A DNA stretch of 64,000 nt, taken from Trissonchulus latispiculum (lineage: Eukaryota; Nematoda; Enoplea; Enoplida; Ironidae). Where the stretch lies: the NCBI GenBank assembly GCA_030248195.1, contig JASAND010008447.1, positions 1 through 64,000 of the forward strand. The letters are read 5' to 3'. Under the pieces are notes generated by a model. It worked only from the letters and a program-made list of their open reading frames with translations. It was not told the DNA's origin and made no database searches. Below are positions 35,301 to 45,357 of the stretch, one piece after another. A program made the translations under genes and the position numbers. Position 1 is the first letter of the stretch. Every line of letters starts with the position of its first letter.

Positions 35301-38300
35301 CTCCCATCAGACTGTAAATGGGTTGGCACGAAAGAGTCCTCTAAAATATCACTACAGTTTAGGAATGAATTTAAACGCTGGGTTCGATTGTGCATTGTGT
35401 TCAATCCGTAGACCGTCCAGTTAGGGCACTAAAAACGGTGCAGTTATGGCACTAGTACTGTTATGGCACTCAAAAGATCAGTTATGGCACTCAGAAGATT
35501 AGTTATGGCACTCAACAGGTCAGTTATGGCACTCGGCAGTCTTGTTATGGTACTCGGCAGATCTGTTATCGCACTCGTATTACTCGCCAGTTAAGGGGGG
35601 GGGCTACGAACGGTTTTGCCCAACTTCTTCAGAGAGACCTACCTTTTGCCATATGATTAGCTAACATATCAAGGTTAAATAGTCCGTAGTGGGCATTATT
35701 ATATCTAACACACACCAATTCTGGCACTACGCCAAAGTTGAAATTTTGGTGCGAAAAGTGGGTTTTTTGAAAAAGCTTTTCTGAATTCTGGTGGATTAAC
35801 GGTTTGACCATTTCTGAAACTTTTTGCCACAAATGTTAACTGTTACTAGTGCTAAATATTAAAAGTATTCCGGTTTTCGAGCGTTGCTTCCTTCTTTAGT
35901 TATAACAGCTCAAAGTTTGAAATTTTGCAAAAAGTTGCGAGGTGACCGTGCGCCGTCTTCGATCTAATAAAATTGGCAGCCCCTAGCCTACCCCAGCTTT
36001 TTACCAGTTATTAGGCTCTAATAGGGGCATACTGTCTGTGAATTTCAAGGGCTTTAGTTTTCTGGTTAGTGTGCTAGCCAACTTTTCGTTAAGAAATAAC
36101 CCTTATTTTTGGGCCTGAAAAGCTAGCTAAGCGCAGTAAAAATGGGGTCAAAAATTTTTTGTCTCCGATTTTGCCGAAAAGGTGCTTACAGGGGTTATTT
36201 GACCTGCTGAATCAGAATATGAAATCCGTTTTTCGATATGACGCTTCCTTCGTTCAGTATGCGCTTACAACTGTCTTAGACCTTTTTGGAGCGATCGCCG
36301 TTCATACTCCGAGAAATCAATCTAGCATTTCTAAATATTGAAGCGAGGTTTAGTGACCTAAGCTGTCTGCACATCTTGGTACACTCACTGGCCTGTAATG
36401 CGCAAGGTTTCAGCCGATTCTGCCACAGTACTTTGGAGTAATTGACTCACATCTTCGAAATGGCACCAAATAACAGTGACAATATCGATAATGTCATCTA
36501 GCACTGCGAACGCAGGGGTTAACGAAATCACGTCATTTTTACATAAGTTAAGACAGATACTTGGAGTATTAATCGGAGCAAAGTTGGGCTCCTTTGATAA
36601 ACCACAGCTCATTAGACGTTAGTTAACCTCCACCCGTATAGACCTACAACACCCAATTTATCGCATTTTGATTGTATCGCGCAGAAAAGTATACACTGAT
36701 CTAAGGATTATTTTACACGATATCAAAGCGCTATATGTTAGTACTATTTCTGGAAAATTTGGGTACCGTACCTTGCCCATAGCGATCAGGGTGAGGCAAA
36801 GTTTCTGTACGTGTCATGCCGAGCTTTGGACCGACAACATCAACTTCTGATGGGTCCACAGGACGCTACGCTGCATAAAATTCTTTCAAACTTTAAACTA
36901 TTTTACACTAAACCTAATACTATTATATGGCAAAAGACTAGCTAGCTTTTCCAACATCGAACTTTTAGTGAAATTCGTAGCCCCCCCCCCCCCCTTAAGG
37001 AGGTCAATTTTTTCAACTGTCTCTGATCTCGCTGACTTTTACATATTTTATTCTCCATGCGGTAAGGAGATTTTAGCATTAAAGCTGTAAGTCTTACGAT
37101 TATCGAGTAATTTCACGTTTGCTTCAAAAATATGCCGACCGGCGTTTATGAATCTGAGTGATATTTGTATTAATTATTGCCAAAATGTTAAACTGCGGAA
37201 TCTTGGAGTTAGTTATTAGGCTTTCAGTTTAGAAAATTTTTAATAAATTTTTGTATTTAAAACTTGTCATGATTACGGGCACGACACTTTCCTTGTGTGC
37301 ACAGCAAAATTTTTGTGTATTTTGTATGACTTTAAAGTAGGATTTGTACGTAGTGATAGTAACAGAAAAACTCAAATTAATGTAAAACATTCTATGCACG
37401 TTTTTAATTCCTATCATCATTCTTACAAATTAAATAATTTCGAAAATTTTATCATTATACAGTTTTTATTGCAACCGAAACAAGACTGACAAAAACTCTA
37501 AATCCGAAAATCATGCTCCTGGCTTCTGTTTTGGTTCAAACAAAGCAATAGATGTTTATTACCCTTATGTTTGCTTGAAAAATTCAATGTCTATAAGATT
37601 TATTTTTAGTTCATGGCAAGTAAAGCACTGATATATGGCTGAAGATAAAATTATATTCTAGTCCATCCAAAGCTAGTTTACCCTACAGTTAATTTTGGAT
37701 CTAAACAAATTATTGTCTTTTGTATTGGCATCAGTGATTTTATCAGTGCCATAACTGAACTCTTGAGTGTCATAACTGAACTCAAGAGTGCCATAACAGA
37801 ACTCATGAGTGCCAGAACAGAACTCATGAGTGTCATAACAGAACTCATGAGTGCCAGAACAGGACTGAAAATTAGTGCCATAACAGGACAGTGGCATACC
37901 TGGAATTGACCCTTGACCTAGATAACCAAAGGTAGCGGGTTCGATCCCCATGTCAGGGCCGAATTTTTCGGGTCTGAGATGCTGCAGTGACTCATCTTAG
38001 TTTTGTTCGTTCTTTATTCGGGGGAGTGATATATACTGATCTGGGCTTATTCTAGTAGTGGATGGGGCGGGAGCCCACTCATAAACACCCTTCCCCCTTC
38101 CCCAAAATCGCCTCCAAAAGTGGGTGCCCCTTTTGGTACCAAATCTAGGCCTCAAATATCGCTCAGAAGGCCAAACTTTCAATAAGTTTGCTGCTTCGCC
38201 GGAGGTTTTTCTTATTTTTTTGCTTTTTTGATCACTCAATCTGCTTAATTTTGCGATAAAAATCACTTTTACAGTGCATGCTAAAAAACACCGCTGTTTT

Positions 38301-38924
38301 TAGAATATTAGTAGAAAAAAATTGAACCCCTCCAAATTCCCTTGCCCCTCGGACTATTGGGGGAACCCAAGAAAAAAGGGTCTTTTCCAGATTACCCCCC
38401 CCCCACCACTCAAAGTTCTTAAAACTCGACCAAATGAGCTGAAATTTTGTGTGGGTATGTTTTCGACCACGCTGAGTTCAAATATCGCAAAATTTTTCGA
38501 TTTCGCGAAATTCGATTTTTTTCGATTTCTAAGGGGGGACCAAGGGTAACCGAAACTTTTTTGTCTTCGATTTTGCTGAAAAGTTGTATATAGGGTTTTT
38601 TTGGGCCGCAGAACACGAATCTGAAGTCCGTTCTTCGTACTTTCTGTACTTTTTCTACCAGGCGAGCTGTTGAGATTTCTGTGTCCAAAGATTTTTGTTG
38701 CTCATCTGTTCCCTCCCCTTGAGCGCTTTCACAGAAGACGGCATATAGCAAGAGGAAAGAAATGTTGTGACCCAAAATGTATATACATTAACTGTAACAG
38801 CTCGCAAGAAGGATATATTAGAGGTTGGAAGGCTGCCTGGGAACAAGATATATTCAACTAAATTTCGTAAACAAAATGATTATTCAAACAGAAAGTTAAA
38901 AAGGAATATACGAACCTCAGTCAT
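26229..38924 (-). CDS. gene A: ~1260-aa Ser/Pro-rich protein with SUMO-interacting motif, function unknown
   Basis: Coding exons in order: 38924-38916 (from the ATG), 34104-34043, 33700-33612, 31656-31559, 30876-27521 and 26397-26229. All junctions are GT-AG, and phases (0,2,1,0,2) join into one frame of 1260 codons plus stop. Residues 1-110 are helical (MTEDYYCNLEIN, SYAKLFDSLSKICAQ). Most of the rest is Ser/Pro/Thr-rich and probably disordered. Landmarks: basic KKKSTARRPRK near 602; an ordered-looking LNKLLQFLDVADLAPLSM stretch near 640; IDVVDLVSDSDD at 909-920, a SUMO-interacting-type motif; IKQE at 955-958, a sumoylation consensus; acidic DEETETETE then a basic helical region at about 1105-1160; and a Pro/Arg tail. 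I infer a nuclear SUMO-pathway-linked scaffold. I recognise no family. Gene B is its paralogue. Confidence 0.82.
26643..27179. mobile_element. foldback/TIR element in gene A last intron
   Basis: The left end TTCATGCTCCGACGGAGCAA is mirrored by GCTCCGTCGCAGCATGAA at the right, and CGGAGAAAC words recur inside both ends. A single-ended relative is at about 46905-46950 in gene B. It is non-coding. Confidence 0.7.
27521..30876 (-). CDS. gene A large exon (3356 bp)
   Basis: The acceptor ATTTATTTCAG ends at 30877 and the exon begins AAT AAT TCG (Asn-Asn-Ser). The donor CAG|GTTAGT follows 27521. An open frame continues six codons upstream and a few downstream, but those lie in introns: the apparent start is a TTG in the acceptor tract, and the VEFFMIF-like end is past the donor. 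It encodes about 1118 residues, rich in Ser, Pro and Thr. Length and phase match gene B (3359 bp). Confidence 0.9.
31559..31656 (-). CDS. gene A internal exon (98 bp)
   Basis: The acceptor TTTTTTAG and donor CAG|GTATAA bound 98 bp that read in phase as SSPSSDLSNAESERRLQSYA followed by KLFDSLSKICAQ. It enters in phase 1 (G|AT = Asp) and leaves in phase 0, exactly fitting its neighbours. Gene B has the same exon at 51156-51059 with ICTQ at the end. Confidence 0.88.
31838..32836. mobile_element. TTAA-target element in gene A intron (999 bp)
   Basis: TTAA at 31834-31837 and 32837-32840 flank GGTGCTGGTATCGC ... GGATACCAGCACC. Gene B has a single TTAA at 51323-51326 at the same place, so the insertion came after the duplication. 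No coding capacity. Confidence 0.92.
33612..33700 (-). CDS. gene A internal exon (89 bp)
   Basis: The acceptor ATTTCTTTCAG precedes 33700 and the donor CAAG|GTATGTAT follows 33612. It reads IHRNFNEVLCNCSNRFSATA then RKVQTVISQ, entering in phase 2 and leaving in phase 1. The gene B counterpart is 52949-52861, with a synonymous change (TTC/TTT). Confidence 0.88.
34043..34104 (-). CDS. gene A internal exon (62 bp), possible alternative start
   Basis: The acceptor TGCTTTTTCAG precedes 34104 and the donor AATAG|GTAAGC follows 34043. It reads KNIRNMGTMTEDYYCNLEIN, then AG that joins the next exon as Arg. It contains ACCATGACAGAG, a good start context, so a shorter protein starting at MTEDYY is possible. 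The gene B exon is 55575-55514. Confidence 0.85.
34277..35280. mobile_element. 1004-bp insertion with 8-bp TSD, copy 1 only
   Basis: TTTGAAAC occurs at 34269-34276 and 35281-35288 but only once in copy 2 (55739-55746). The ends do not form a clear TIR (CGTTATTTCCCG and GCTAGACAATC). Both halves carry the word GTTAGGGC in opposite orientation. No coding frame. An 8-bp duplication suggests hAT-type or similar activity; class undetermined. Confidence 0.75.
35421..37885. mobile_element. FB-like foldback with inverted tandem arrays, copy 1
   Basis: The left part is an array of about 25-bp units built on GTTATGGCACTC (35440-35590). The right part (37733-37885) is the inverse, GAGTGCCATAAC, in 24-bp units. 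Inverted ends made of short tandem repeats are the signature of Foldback (FB) elements. The middle carries a later TTAA insertion (35595-36994). The copy 2 version is at 55871-57325, so the element predates the duplication. Confidence 0.65.
35595..36994. mobile_element. TTAA-target element with G9/C14 ends (1400 bp)
   Basis: TTAA at 35591-35594 and 36995-36998 flanks GGGGGGGGGCTACGAA ... AAATTCGTAGCCCCCCC. Copy 2 has a single TTAA at 56426-56429. Non-autonomous, no supported gene inside. Confidence 0.9.
37937..37949 (+). other. tRNA B-box-like string
   Basis: GGGTTCGATCCCC matches the pol III B-box consensus and is repeated in copy 2 at 57368-57380. No A box or cloverleaf is evident upstream, so this is not a tRNA gene. 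It may be a trace of a tRNA-derived SINE. Confidence 0.35.
38041..38660. mobile_element. composite of G-tract element end and foldback arm, present in both copies
   Basis: Begins CTGGGCTTATTCTAG (as at 22411 and 57474), with CTTCGCCGGAGG near 38190. From about 38385 it matches the arm of the foldback at 40673 (CGATTTCGCGAAATTCGATT, CTTCGATTTTGCTGAAAAG). Predates the duplication. Limits uncertain. Confidence 0.5.
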
Positions 38925-38948
38925 GGTTTCCTGCTCCCGAAAGACCTT
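38916..38948 (-). CDS. gene A first coding exon (33 bp)
   Basis: The acceptor CTGTTTCAG precedes 38948 and the donor GAG|GTTCGT follows 38916. It reads KVFREQETMTE. The ATG at 38924-38922 has an ACCATGAC context and I take it as the start. If the upstream exon ending at 43076 is right, it places a TAG three codons before the junction, so this is the first in-frame ATG. The gene B exon at 58790-58758 is identical. Confidence 0.68.
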
Positions 38949-39772
38949 CTGAAACAGGACAAAGTTATATACTTCCGTTTACTTATAATACTTATACTTA
39001 GATAATTCGAAATAGGAAACAATGATACTACTCAGGGGACCACCCAGGATTTTAAAAAGGGAGGGGTAGAGCACGAAAAAATTTTGAAATTGAAATAGAA
39101 AGGTGCCGCATGCGTAAAAGGGTTAAAAATTGAGTTACGAAATTTCTGCAGGCGAGTACAGTTTTAAGAAATGAGGCAGCAAACGCCACAGACGCCAAAA
39201 TATTCTTATTTTCAATTTTATACAGTGCTTTCTTCCCAAAACTTCCGGGGGGTAAATCGGACAAAAAGGAAGGAATATGAACACCCACAACCCCTCCCCT
39301 GGGTGAGCCCATGATACTACCCCTAACCGGAACAACAACAAAAAGTAGCTGAAAAAAACAGGAAACAAAGCTTGTTACTCATCTTTCACTTTCTAAAGAT
39401 GCCAATAGCTATGAAATGACTTAGCCCAGTTAGACACCCTTTTATTGTCTGACCTCACCTCAATAAATTTACATTATATAACGCTATGTGCTGTGCATGC
39501 GATTTAATAACGATAATGTTTAATGTTAACAATTAACGATAGTTAATATTATAAGGCTTACGGTAATGTCATTACAAGAGCGCGCATAGTGAGATTACCG
39601 ACACGCTAGCGCAATATGTCATTGCACGGAATATCACTATACGCTACTACATATATAATTAAACAAATTAATTGAAAATTTCATACTTAAGCAGCAAATC
39701 TGAATAAAACTGACCGTTACAGAAGGGCCAACCATGATTTTAGAGAACAGATTTCACATACACTGATCTCCG

Positions 39773-40178
39773 AAAAATCACCACACTAAGGATTAAGTAA
39801 TTATTTAGGCTAAAAATAAAATAAAATAAAATGTATAAGGACAATAGGGGGTTTCAAACGTTTGTTGGTTGAATGAGTATTCGACCGACCTAACTAAGAA
39901 CAGACATTCGGCCGCCGTTAAGCGGTATTTTTCGGTTGGATCTCTAACTATTCCCCCTCCCCCAAGACCCAATTTAAAAATCACCACACTAAGGATTAAG
40001 TAATTATTTAGGCTAAAAATAAAATAAAATAAAATGTATAAGGACAATAGGGGGCACCAAACTTTTGTTGGTTGAATGAGTATTCGACCGACCTAACTAA
40101 GAACAGACATTCGGCCGCCGTTAAGCGGTATTTTCCGGTTGGATCTCTAACTATTCCCCCTCCCCCAAGACCCAATTT
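39773..40178. repeat. 203-bp tandem duplication, copy 1 only
   Basis: 39773-39975 and 39976-40178 are near-identical (AAAAATCACCACACTAAGG ... CCAAGACCCAATTT). Copy 2 has the unit once at about 59793-60003. The duplication arose after the gene duplication, or was lost from copy 2. Confidence 0.88.
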
Positions 40179-40672
40179 AATTATCCCCTCCAAATTGGAA
40201 ACTATACATAAATAAACTCGTATTTTATTAACCGCAAGTGTACTACACACAAATGAAACTGACGACAGATGCCTGTAATCAATTTGTAACTAAAAACTAT
40301 AAATTTTCAAAACATTAACAGTTACCTATATACATTTTCAAAATCTTGAATTTTAAAAATGTTTAACTTTCATGAATTATTCAAGATTAGCATTAGTTCA
40401 TTGTAAATACTAAGTTTAAGAATTAGCTTGAGCTAATAAATGGTTTTAAAATAAATATTTTTTAATTTGAACACGAAGAACTGGAAGTTAATTTTATTTT
40501 TCCTTCAAACTATTCCAGAATCGCCCAGCTAACTTCTATCACCTGTATTTCAACCTTCAAATACTTTATAACACATATGACCCAAATTTAACTATTTTTC
40601 CCCAAATAAGTTAGGGTAGGGGAAATAGTTAAAGAGATCCTTCCGGAAAACCGGAAAAAATAACCGGAAAAA

Positions 40673-41590
40673 TCGGGTCTTATCTCGATTACCCCCCAGC
40701 ACTCAAAATCCTTAAAACTTGACCAAATGAGCTAAAATCTACTATGGATAAGTTTTCGACTACGCTGATTTCAAATATCGCAAAATGTTTCGATTTCGCG
40801 AAATTCGATTTTTTTCGATTTCTAAGGGGGGACCAGGGGAAACCGAAAAATTTTTGTCTTCGATTTTGCTGAAAAGCTGTATACAGTTTTCGGGGTCGTA
40901 GAACACGAATCTGACGTCTGTTTTCCGACTCAGCTTATCGTTAGCTCAGTATAAGCTTACATCTTAAGCTTAAACCTTTAGCTTATATTGAGCAAACGAA
41001 AAGCTGAATCGGAAAACTGACTTCAGATTCGTGCTCTACGACCCCGAAAACCCCTATATACAGCTTTTAAGCAAAATAGAAGAAAAAATTTTTCAGTTTC
41101 CCCTGGTCCCCTCTTAGAAATCGAAAAAAATCGAATTTCGCGAAATCAAGTGAAACGGAAAAATTTTTTGTCTTCGATTTTTCTGAAAAGCTGTATGTGA
41201 GAGTTTTCGGGGTCGTAGAACACGAATCTAACGTCTGTTCTCCGATACAGCTTTTCGTTAGATCAGTATAAGCTTACGTCTTAAGCTTAAACCTTTAGCT
41301 TATATTGAGCAAACGAAAAGCTGAATAGGAAAACTGACTTCAGATTCGTGCTCTACGACCCCGAAAACCCCTACAGCTTTTCAGCAAAATCGAAGACAAA
41401 AAATTTTTCGGTTTTCCCTGGTCCCCCCTTAGAAATCTAAAAAACTAATTTCGCGAAATCGAAAAATTTTGCGATATTTGAAATCAGCGTAGTCGAAAAC
41501 ATCCCCGTAGTAAATTTTAGCTCATTTGGTCAACGTTTAAGGATTTCGCGTGCTGGGGGGTAGGGTAATCGAGATAAGACCCGAAAAATC
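40673..41590. mobile_element. double foldback element, copy 1
   Basis: The outer ends GGGTCTTATCTCGATTACCC and, in reverse, GGGTAATCGAGATAAGACCC are inverted. Inside are two successive palindromic centres (about 40935-41010 and 41230-41320), both with AGTATAAGCTTACR...CTTAAGCTTAAACC words. The order is arm, centre, inverted arm, partial arm, centre, inverted arm. The same centre occurs in the foldback at 60386. Confidence 0.7.
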
Positions 41591-41803
41591 TAGATCGTGG
41601 AGAAGACTTTTAGGTCAGGTCTGGAAGGAGGGTGAAAACGTCCCGCAAACACCCCCTCCTACGCACAGCAATACCCAACCGGGTATCACAAGGCCGAAGA
41701 CAGTAAGCAGAACCGGGTAATTATGTTTCCATCCGACTCCCGTGAACCGGTCGACCTCTGACTAGGTGAGTTATGTAGTACTTTTAAATTTCACAATTAG
41801 GGT

Positions 41804-41806
<3 letters not shown>
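41591..41806. other. GC-rich non-coding patch, copy 1 only
   Basis: About 41590-41765 is more GC-rich than its surroundings and does not align with copy 2, where a different insertion occupies this place. It may be part of an unrecognised retroelement. No frame of note. Confidence 0.4.

Positions 41807-41863
<57 letters not shown>
41807..41863. repeat. (TA)n microsatellite
   Basis: About 28 uninterrupted TA repeats. Confidence 0.97.
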
Positions 41864-41864
<1 letters not shown>

Positions 41865-42893
41865 TGCACTTGTTGCTTGGGTCAAGTTTATCCACACATT
41901 TTCCAAATTCCGAACATTAAGAATTATACTCTTAGGCTGTTGAAGATAATGAAAATTATTGCTTTATGAAATAGTGCAACTGTAACACTATGGGATCACT
42001 TACGGGTTTCCAGAAAAAATGGAGCAAACAGCAAACAACTGGACAAAACGTTTTTTCGACAATTGTTTTCAAAAACACCAACCCTAAGATGCTATCTACG
42101 ATTACAAAAAAAATGCGCCCACCAACTTTACAAATTCCAAAATTTCTAGCAGCTTTAGGAGCAAAGACGGTAAAAGAGAAACAGTCCAAAACAAGAAATT
42201 TAATACTTCAAAATCAAAATATCGACAAGTGAACAGATCAGAAACGGAACTGGGTCACATAGGATTGACTCGGTGACCCTGCTTTCCAAAAAACCAAAAA
42301 TTCTAATTTTATGATTTTATTTCAAATTGATTTTATCGAAAATAAAATGAAAGAGTGTAATATAGTATTGTCGTGGTCTAGTTTTACGAAAAACATTATA
42401 TAAATAAGACGGCACTATTTTATAAAGTAATTTAACGACCTACAGATATGAGTTGTGAAAACTCATAAATTATCCGTTTGAAGGAAATTCTGCAGTCTCT
42501 GGTAAACTTTATGGCTTGTCGAATGTCGATCTGAGTAGGGGTAAACGTTTTCCTCCATTTACAGGGGATTAACTTAATGACTCTGTCCACTTGAAATCAG
42601 TCGGGGTCAATATATATTTTTCTAGTTTCTACCAATCGTCCAGTTGACCTCTAATGATTGTGGGAAACTTCGCCACACTATTGTTCTAATTGGTCGCTTG
42701 ACCTTTATATAACTTAAACACCAGGAAAGGGGTAACTGTAGATATGTTTAGAACTGAGCTTTAATACAGAGAAAAGACAAAGAATAAGATATTGACAGAG
42801 ATAAGAGGGAATGTTTGTTAAAATAATGTTTCCGTTAGTATATATATAGATTCTTTATATCATTTAAATAGAAGGAAACGTTTGCCCATCTTA

Positions 42894-45185
42894 CTCAGAT
42901 CGACAAAGACAAAGACATCGAGCAGACTTATTTGAAGAGTGATGGCCAGCGGGATTGTCGGCATAGCAGGATTGTCGGCATAGCGGGCTCGCTCCTCACC
43001 CAGGCTTTCTCTCAGAAAAACGCTTTCTAGTAGTAACAACCGACATTCTCAGAAGTATATAGCTTTCTTACGTACCTGCACAAACTACCTCTGCACACTA
43101 AGTAAAGCAAACGCTAAAGACTGCATGGTCATCTCTCGTGTAAACTCCTACAACAGACTGTTTCATTTCAGCTGACACAAAGACTTCAATATTTTTGTTC
43201 AGAAGACAAAATTGTAAACATTTATTTGTAAAGGCAGTGCAATGAATCAGTTTAGTAATAAAGAACAGATAAAACTGGGTTCTGATGGTAACAGACTTAT
43301 GTACATATCTGAGTACAATACAAAAATCAAAATGACAAGACAACAGTAGGCTCGATATGAAACGGTATGGAATGTGTAGTGTATATACATAATACCTGTA
43401 CGAATTCGGAATGGATAAAAATACACTAGTGTAATTAAAATATAAAAAGCTTTAGGGTCAGTCACCAGTTGAAAACGTTCATGAACTTTGGTCAGCTCAA
43501 ACCAAAAAAATGAATCCACTGACCCAAATGAACAAAAGCGGCAAAGTCACGTAGAAATCTACAGAGTAGTTAGCAGCTTAACGATTCTATGGCTACCTCG
43601 CTTCCACCAGTAAAGTCCGTGTATGTATATACGTAATTATTAATAGGAAAACCAGTGCACCTGTAAAATAAAAAACATAATAACAAATAAGTAAGTGAAA
43701 CTTCAACATCAGTGCACAAACCACACGCAAAGTAAGGCTAAAAGGGAAATGTTAAGAAAAGTATACATTAAACAGATCCTGTACAGTAAAACTTAAGACA
43801 AGATAAAGCGACACGTTTGGATTGACCAGAAAGTAGTATAATAAAACGCAGGACTAGGCAGACAGTGACATCCATAGCATTAGTACAACTTGAAGCGAAT
43901 TCTCAACAAAACAGTTACGCAGAGCTTGGGGTTACTGTAGCTGTAGGCTGGGCATATTCTACTAGAGGAGCAGTCCTTCCATAAACTTCCTTTCTACCTA
44001 AATCGCTCCTCACGAAATCATCTCAAATTACAGGTTTTTTGAAATCGGGACTGTGTCAACGCACAGCTAATTTTATTTGTGTCCAGCTAAGAAAAGTTGT
44101 GTCCAGAAGCTAAAATTTCGAGCAGCACAGTGGTATGCTAAAGCATTATTTTAGTGTGCAGAAATAAAATTTGTTCTTAAGCGAATAATAATTATAGTGG
44201 TCTGTTGTTCAGAGCAACGTTTATGTATTTTCTATGTATTTGGCATCAAAATATTTTGAAGCAGGAAATGTAGTATGTATACAACAATATAGTGAGCTGT
44301 ATAATTTAAAACAACGAAGGTCAAGTCTAAAAGTAGGTACTCCTTTTGGCTTCAAATTTTGCCTTGAAATAAGGCTGAGGGCTGCTATAAAAGTAGCGTA
44401 ATTTTTAGCATATTTTCAGATAAATTTTCAAAATTAAACCTCATCCTTCAAAAAATGGTTTCCCCAGAATGCTCCCCGCCCAGCACCCCCCTCCTAGGAA
44501 AAATTTTCTAGAATAAGCCTAGATGGCAGGACGGCACAACAGGGACCATATTCCATGACCATTAACCAATGGACAGGTGTCGACATGATAAAATAAAACA
44601 ACAAGTATTTACAGCTGAACGTGTTTAGACACAAACAAGGAACAGAAACAGAGCAGCAAGCATCTCCACTATGCATATAATGTCGAGTGTGCTTTACAAT
44701 CACTATTGACGGATGTCGAGTGTGCTTTATATCACAAAATTGATCAAGTGATCATTAGAAATCGATTGACCAGAAAAAAAATTGCTGTTTGGGAGGTTTT
44801 GAGCAAAGGTAGATAACCTACCATAAAAGTTATTACAGTAGCTAAAAATTAGTCTCGGCGTCAAAGAATTAATCTAACTAACTTTCCAAAACTGCACTTT
44901 CCAACCGAAAAGGCAAACATTAGACAAACACAAAATGTGGCTAAAAGAAAAGCTAAACATTCCAGTACAAAAAAGGGCAGATTTGACAAAAACTGCGTAC
45001 ATAACTGCTTATTATGACATCTTTGAGAATATCCGACACAGTAAGCAACAAACTATATACATCACAAAACCACATCATTTTCCATAAAATGCTCATGAAA
45101 AGCACAGCAGTAAACATTAACACTGGCTTAATCGAAACAATGGATACCTGAAAAGTGGTCCACTACAGTAGAAAATAGTCCAAAA
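42894..45185. other. intergenic region between gene A (5') and gene B (3')
   Basis: Contains a possible non-coding first exon of gene A ending at 43076 and an old repeat fragment at about 44330-44520 (TCTAGAATAAGCC, C runs). GGATTGTCGGCATAGC is repeated twice near 42953. I see no TATA box or coding exon I can support. Confidence 0.5.
43076..43180 (-). other. candidate 5' non-coding exon of gene A
   Basis: GTGCAG|GTACGTAAG is an excellent donor at 43076/43075. Reading back in phase 0 hits a TAG at 43087-43085, so the exon would be untranslated leader. Its 5' limit is unknown. The equivalent in copy 2 lies beyond the window. Confidence 0.3.
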
Positions 45186-45357
45186 TCAAAACAGATAAGG
45201 AAGACCAGGCTGGCCGGGGACAGCGGGATCCAAAAGCAGGGGGCGGCGTCTTCGAACTGGCGGATTGGATCCCGGTTCAGGCGGGCTCGGAGTGGCACTC
45301 CTATCAGGATTGTCCACCACAGACAAAGGATCACCAACAGGATTATTACAGCTGCCG
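45186..45357 (-). CDS. gene B last exon
   Basis: The acceptor TTTTTTCTTGTTTAG precedes 45357. AG from the previous exon plus C gives AGC (Ser), then GSCNNPVGDPLSVVDNPDRS and a Pro/Arg-rich tail to a TGA at 45188-45186. Homology to gene A ends a few codons before the stop, so the two genes have different stops and 3' UTRs. Confidence 0.83.

Larger units (their letters stand above)
26237..42894. repeat. segmental tandem duplication, copy 1 (contains gene A)
   Basis: Aligns in the same orientation with 45195-63992. Homology covers the exons, most introns and about 4 kb upstream of the first coding exon. It starts within the last codons of the final exon (AGATAAGG/GGATAAGGAAGACC) and can be followed to the CGTTTG at 42894, matching the end of the window. 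The last intron is the exception: only about 30 bp next to each exon aligns. Copy-specific insertions at 31838, 34277, 35595, about 40673 and a 203-bp duplication at 39773-40178 account for most length differences. Confidence 0.9.

Noticed and set aside
37931..37960. tRNA gene at the GGGTTCGATCCCC string
   Set aside because: No A box, acceptor stem or cloverleaf; only the B-box word is present.
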